64,000 nt of DNA from Hydnum rufescens UP504 (taxonomy: Eukaryota > Basidiomycota > Agaricomycetes > Cantharellales > Hydnaceae), in contig MU128920.1 in assembly GCA_014904985.1 (NCBI GenBank), positions 197,751 through 261,750 on the forward strand. Direction: 5' to 3'. A program made the translations under genes and the position numbers. Below are positions 60,001 through 64,000 of the stretch, piece by piece. A model generated the notes under the pieces. It was not told the origin of the DNA and searched no databases. It worked only from the letters and a program-made list of their open reading frames with translations. How positions within the stretch are numbered: the first letter of the stretch is position 1; every line of letters starts with the position of its first letter.

Positions 60001-61681
60001 TGATAAACGGGCATAGAGGCACCAGATTCGATGAGTGTGATGGATCGTGCGCGCCGATCTCAGGTGTGTTTTTGGCATGTTTTCGGTTGTAAGGGGGGCG
60101 CCGGGGTGTGTTCTCCACTGCATGACACGAACGGGGTCAAGTACTCAGAAAAATTATTAACAGTTAAAATTCCCTACAAACAATAATTCTCCGGAAATTA
60201 CTGTAATATAGCCCCGTGCCCCATGCTGGAGCTTCAAACGCGGCCTGAAGGCCTGGGATGCGGTTCCTGGTGGGCTGCACACTTCCCAATATGGGCCATA
60301 CTCCCAAAAAACCGAAAATTTACGGCTAGAACAGAACCAAACTGGCAACTTCCCCTTGAAGCCACCAAATGAAACGTCTCGTTACAGCATAACAGGTGAC
60401 CAAATTAGGCTTCGCAGGTGATTTTTTGAAATTTATTTGCCAAGGAATGTGTGGAATGTGTGGAATGTGAATCGGTTGTCGTTCCGGGGTCCTACGCACG
60501 TTGCTGGTCAGCCAGTCCCGAAGAATGTGATACATCTTGGGATCGTGGCCCTTTATTGAGGGCTCTGATCCCCAGCACCTCAAGTTGATAGGGAACAATC
60601 ACAGGTAGCGGAAATACCCAGTTAAGTGATCAAAGTGGAGTACTATCCTTTTTGGGATCGATATCATCTTCATTCACGTGATTTATTTGGTACCTGGACG
60701 TAGCAGTCGTGGCAGTCGTCCTCTTGAGGGTAACTGATCCCTGGAATATACTCTTGATTTGCTATTTCCAACACGGATGAGCCGAAAACAACATTTACAG
60801 ACGCATTGTCCATGAAGACTGGAGTGGTAGTAGTGGAGCACTCTATCTTTGATTTCGGGTACGTACTGTACCCTCGAATGAATGTAGGTGCCGGACGCTG
60901 AAAGTGAGTTACTTCCTGCTCGGGCTATTCAAAACGTCTCCCATTTGTCAACATCTGGCCCAGCAGTCCCCGGAAACCGGAAACCACAGCCAAAATTGTC
61001 TGCGGGAGCCTCGGGATTTGCCAAGGTTTGCAGCCTCGTCAAGGCGTACGTTCTGGACCCCTGAATTAGGGGGCCTCGATGGAGCTTCCCGAGAGGGCGC
61101 ACGGTCGGGTTATGGCCGACTAATTTCCCGATGCGGGAGATTAGCCCCCTCGGCCCGATGGGGCTAATCTCCCGATGCCGACGATTTGCATCCGTGTTCC
61201 CCTTAGGGATACCGACAAGCGCTGAGAAGAACCCTAAGCGCCAGCAAGACGTGGGGTCAAATCTCCACCGAGGGGAGGCCAGCAGCACAAATCGCTCACA
61301 GGGTATCACCTATGCTTTAGGTCGTACATGCGTGAGGCACCATAGCCTCACAACGAATTGAATCTCTCCAGCTAAAGTACAGCAATTTTTGGCCAAAAAT
61401 TTCCCCTCAGTCCTTGAAAGGTAGTCACGGGCTCCAGACTCGCTTACTTGAAAGGCTATCTCGTCACGAATAGCCATATATATCTATATCATGAATCCCG
61501 TAGATCGTCAGCACTCGCAGGGTAGCAAGGCGTATAAGAATGCTTCTTCCACTGCTATGTTTGCGCCCTCTCAAGCTCCCTTGAAAGCTAGCGTGCGTCC
61601 TGCTCTTGTGTTGATCTCCCGCTTGACATACGGGCAACGCTGAAGCAAATCGCAACATAATTCGAGAACATATCGCAACAC
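57026..61681. other. Gene-poor interval
   Basis: About 4.6 kb with no confident gene. A minus-strand frame at 57603-58016 (137 codons, LRCAFRRRLSLLHRFQGGDV) and a plus-strand frame starting MSDSGFSIVRLSFPTN near 59560 are the best candidates, but neither has a recognised domain. Three tandem GGAATGTGT units occur near 60440-60470. A TATA-rich stretch (CATATATATCTATATC, near 61475) precedes the transporter gene. Confidence 0.4.
61134..61174. repeat. Perfect 15-bp inverted repeat (hairpin)
   Basis: CGGGAGATTAGCCCC at 61134-61148 and its exact complement GGGGCTAATCTCCCG at 61160-61174 enclose an 11-nt loop. A related partial copy (ACTAATTTCCCGATG) lies just upstream. No flanking duplication or coding context. 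Could be a transposon end or a transcribed hairpin. Confidence 0.6.
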
Positions 61682-63888
61682 ATGAATCCATACTCGCCCA
61701 GTGCATTGGAGTCCCCGAGATACACCCATGGAGACAGCTCGGAGACCCTCCCTGACGACAGGAAACGCGAAATGACCGCCTTCCGAAAACTTGACTTCAG
61801 TATAGTGCCTGTAGTGACCATGTTCTATCTTCTATCATTCTTGGTGAGCACACTCCGCATTCGACAACTAGGATGTGTCTGATAGATGGCTCCCAAGGAC
61901 CGAGTAAATATTGGTAGGTTATTTCGAGAAGAGACTTCTCTTCAAACACCCACCTGACTCTTTCCAGGAAATGCTCGTGTTGCTGGTTTACAGAGGGATC
62001 TCACCTGACAGACAATCAATACCAGATCTGCCTCACCATTGTCTTCATGTACGTTGGGTGGCCTTCTCGCGATCTTCAGAGATGCTGAAATCTGCGTAAG
62101 CCCTTACGTTCTCACAGAAGTCCCATCAAATCTGGCTCTTCGAAGGATTGGCCCCTCATTGATGATGCCCACGTTACTTTGCATATGGGGAATCATCGCC
62201 ACTTTTCAAGGTACGTTATCAAAAATTGGGTGTCTTTGGTCCTTTTCTCACCTAGACTCGAAGGATTCGTCACTTCATTCAAGGGCCTACTTGCAGTTAG
62301 ATTTTTTCTGGGGCTCGTAGAAGGGCCAATGACACCAGCCATTCTGCTGTATTTGTCTGGATTCTACCCCCGCCGAAACCTCTCAGTTAGGTAAGAGACG
62401 GTGTCATTGTTACCTGTTATATTAGAGTGAACTAACCATCAAAGCTGTCCCTAGGATAGCATTTTTCCTTGCTTCCTCGACGGTAAATCACAGGTGTACG
62501 ACTTAGCCAGGGGAAATCTGAACCTTGGATCTTTCTAGCTTTCCGCCGCCTTCTCAGGACTGCTCGCTGCCGCCATCCAAGATATGAATGGTCTTGGAGG
62601 AAAAGCTGGCTGGAGGTGGATTATAATCCTGGTACTGAGGTCTCCATCGTCGTCGTCCATCCCCTGAATTGACTGAATGAACAGGAAGGGCTGTTTAGTG
62701 TCGTCATGGGCTTTGCCGGATTCTTTCTGATTCCGTCGACTCCGCGACGCTCCAAGTTCATCAATGAGCGTGAAAAGGAGTGCGTATTTTCGATTTCCCA
62801 ATAACCTCTTTTGTCCCTTTAACTCTGGTATATGCCAAACAGCCTTATTGAGCGAAGGCTTGAGAAAGATCGACCCTCGATTGGCCAGATGGATAAACTT
62901 GACCGAAAGCAAATAATCAACTCTATTATGTCCCCTCACGTCATCCTCCTGTCCGTCGTAATGTTCCTGCAAGGGACCATTGTCTACGGTCTTGGATTCT
63001 TTGTGCCTTCGATCGTCGACCAGTTGGGATTTAGTGCCACGCGATCGCAACTTCTTAGTGCAGGACCATTCGGTGCTGGATTCCTCGGTGGGCATTCTCT
63101 CCACGTTTATTAGGGCGAATGAAAGCACAGTGATAGATGAGATTTCTTGGCGCAGTCGCGGTTACCGCCTCGTACCTATCTGACAGGTATAAGGCTCGTG
63201 GAATTCCGATAGCAATACTCTCTGCGGTCTCCACCGTTGGGTTTGTTGTCTATTTGTGTTAGTCCGTTCCTTCTCGCCTCTCTCGATCCGATGATAACGG
63301 GCATTGTAGGCACGAAACGCAAGTATGTCGCATATGGGTCTATTTATCTAACTGTTCCCGGAACCTACGCAAGCACCCCAATCCTGGCCTCCTGGATTGC
63401 TAACAATTCCGAGCCGCATTACCGACGAGCGACTAGCATCGCCGTGGGTATCGTCGCGTTGGGCTGCGTGAGTCAATAATTAATATCTTCCTCGACGCAA
63501 CGTCCTAAGTTCCCTAACACGTGCTGCCTGGTTCCAAGGGTGGCATCCTGAGTACATGGAGATTTCCAACCAAGGAAGGGCCACGCTTCACAACGACGAC
63601 GATCATGAATATAGTCTTGTATGTCACCTGGTTCCCCCCCCCCCACCTCTCGGCCAAGGTCCTTCTCATTGGGGGTGCTTTTTGGCATTTTATAGCTGCG
63701 TGGTTATAGGCTTTGCCGCCCTGCTGAACTCTTTTTTCCTGTCTCGCATGAACGCATCGAAGCAAAGGCGCCGCAGTGAGATTCTGGCACCGTACACTGA
63801 TGATTCTGACGAGAAGAACCGTGATGCGGGGATGACGGCGTGGGTAGAGCTGGGTGATAACCACCCAGATTTCCATTATAACATCTAG
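61682..63888 (+). CDS. MFS transporter, anion:cation symporter family (allantoate/nicotinate type)
   Basis: Plasma-membrane permease of the Dal5/Tna1-like ACS family, about 12 membrane segments. The polar N-terminus MNPYSPSALESPRYTHGDSS leads to RKLDFSIVPVVTMFYLLSFL. DRVNIGNARVAGLQ follows over a short intron, then DNQYQICLTIVFM, YVLTEVPSNLALRRIGPSL, FFLGLVEGPMTPAILLYLSG and GKAGWRWIIIL. The second half has IVYGLGFFVPSIVDQLGFSA, YLSDRYKARGIPIAILSAVS and GTYASTPILASWIANNSE. It ends WVELGDNHPDFHYNI, the usual end of this family. The substrate cannot be read from sequence. One base is missing near 62003 between QRDLT and LTDNQYQ, which breaks the frame. Other exons join well. Confidence 0.85.
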
Positions 63889-64000
63889 CGCCCGCCCGTC
63901 GTGTGTAACTGTAGCTGTATCTAGCCGTGAACATCGTATATCCTGTTTACTCCACGCCGGTTAATTCCTCAAGGATGTGCGTCGAAAGATGGAGGAATAA

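Noticed and set aside
60435..60475. GGAATGTGT repeats as a CRISPR-like or regulatory array
   Set aside because: Only three adjacent units without spacers; a small tandem repeat.

Overview
The window is nuclear DNA of a filamentous basidiomycete. Genes are cut by many 50-70 nt GT..AG introns, and both strands carry fungal genes: a Zn(II)2Cys6 regulator, a Ran1/Pat1-like kinase, FMP27, COX18, MET6, Argonaute and alpha-tubulin. DUF4246 copies, CE16-like SGNH esterases, APH-like kinases and a decayed trypsin-like family suggest Agaricomycetes, perhaps Cantharellales (Rhizoctonia/Ceratobasidium type); that placement is inference.

Layout. (1) 0.6-7.2 kb: a tandem duplication carrying a DUF4246 gene (minus strand) and the 5' end of a divergent SGNH esterase. 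Only the right-hand esterase is complete at its 3' end. (2) 7.7-13.1 kb: two copies of an APH-like kinase gene, each followed by a hAT-type MITE. One MITE is complete with an 8-bp target-site duplication; the other is truncated. A CpG-poor spacer of about 1.2 kb separates the copies. (3) 13.4-19.6 kb: a zinc-cluster transcription factor and an acidic hypothetical protein. (4) 23.0-33.8 kb: COX18 and the giant lipid-transfer protein FMP27, head to head with only 130 bp between start codons. (5) 34.1-38.2 kb: an Argonaute with an RGG-rich N-terminus and a 4-nt microexon. (6) 38.9-44.7 kb: MET6 and alpha-tubulin, divergent; the tubulin has a 3-nt microexon. (7) 46.9-52.9 kb: a strongly CpG-depleted island holding fossils of a trypsin-like protease family, a 169-bp hAT MITE with identical inverted ends and a perfect 8-bp target duplication, and a 1.4-kb fold-back element. 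(8) 53.1-57.0 kb: two small hypothetical ORFs and a Ran1-like kinase. (9) 57-61.7 kb: no gene recognised. (10) 61.7-63.9 kb: an MFS anion:cation symporter.

There is no gene cluster with a shared pathway. The housekeeping genes (COX18, FMP27, MET6, tubulin) sit between repeat-rich, duplicated or CpG-depleted accessory blocks. Argonaute plus CpG-depleted repeats fits a genome that silences repeats by RNAi and/or cytosine methylation, but the window cannot show a mechanism.

Caution: small indels break the frame in FMP27, Argonaute, COX18, the transcription factor, the transporter and both duplicated families. MET6, alpha-tubulin and the Ran1-like kinase read cleanly. Some apparent pseudogenes may therefore be assembly errors.
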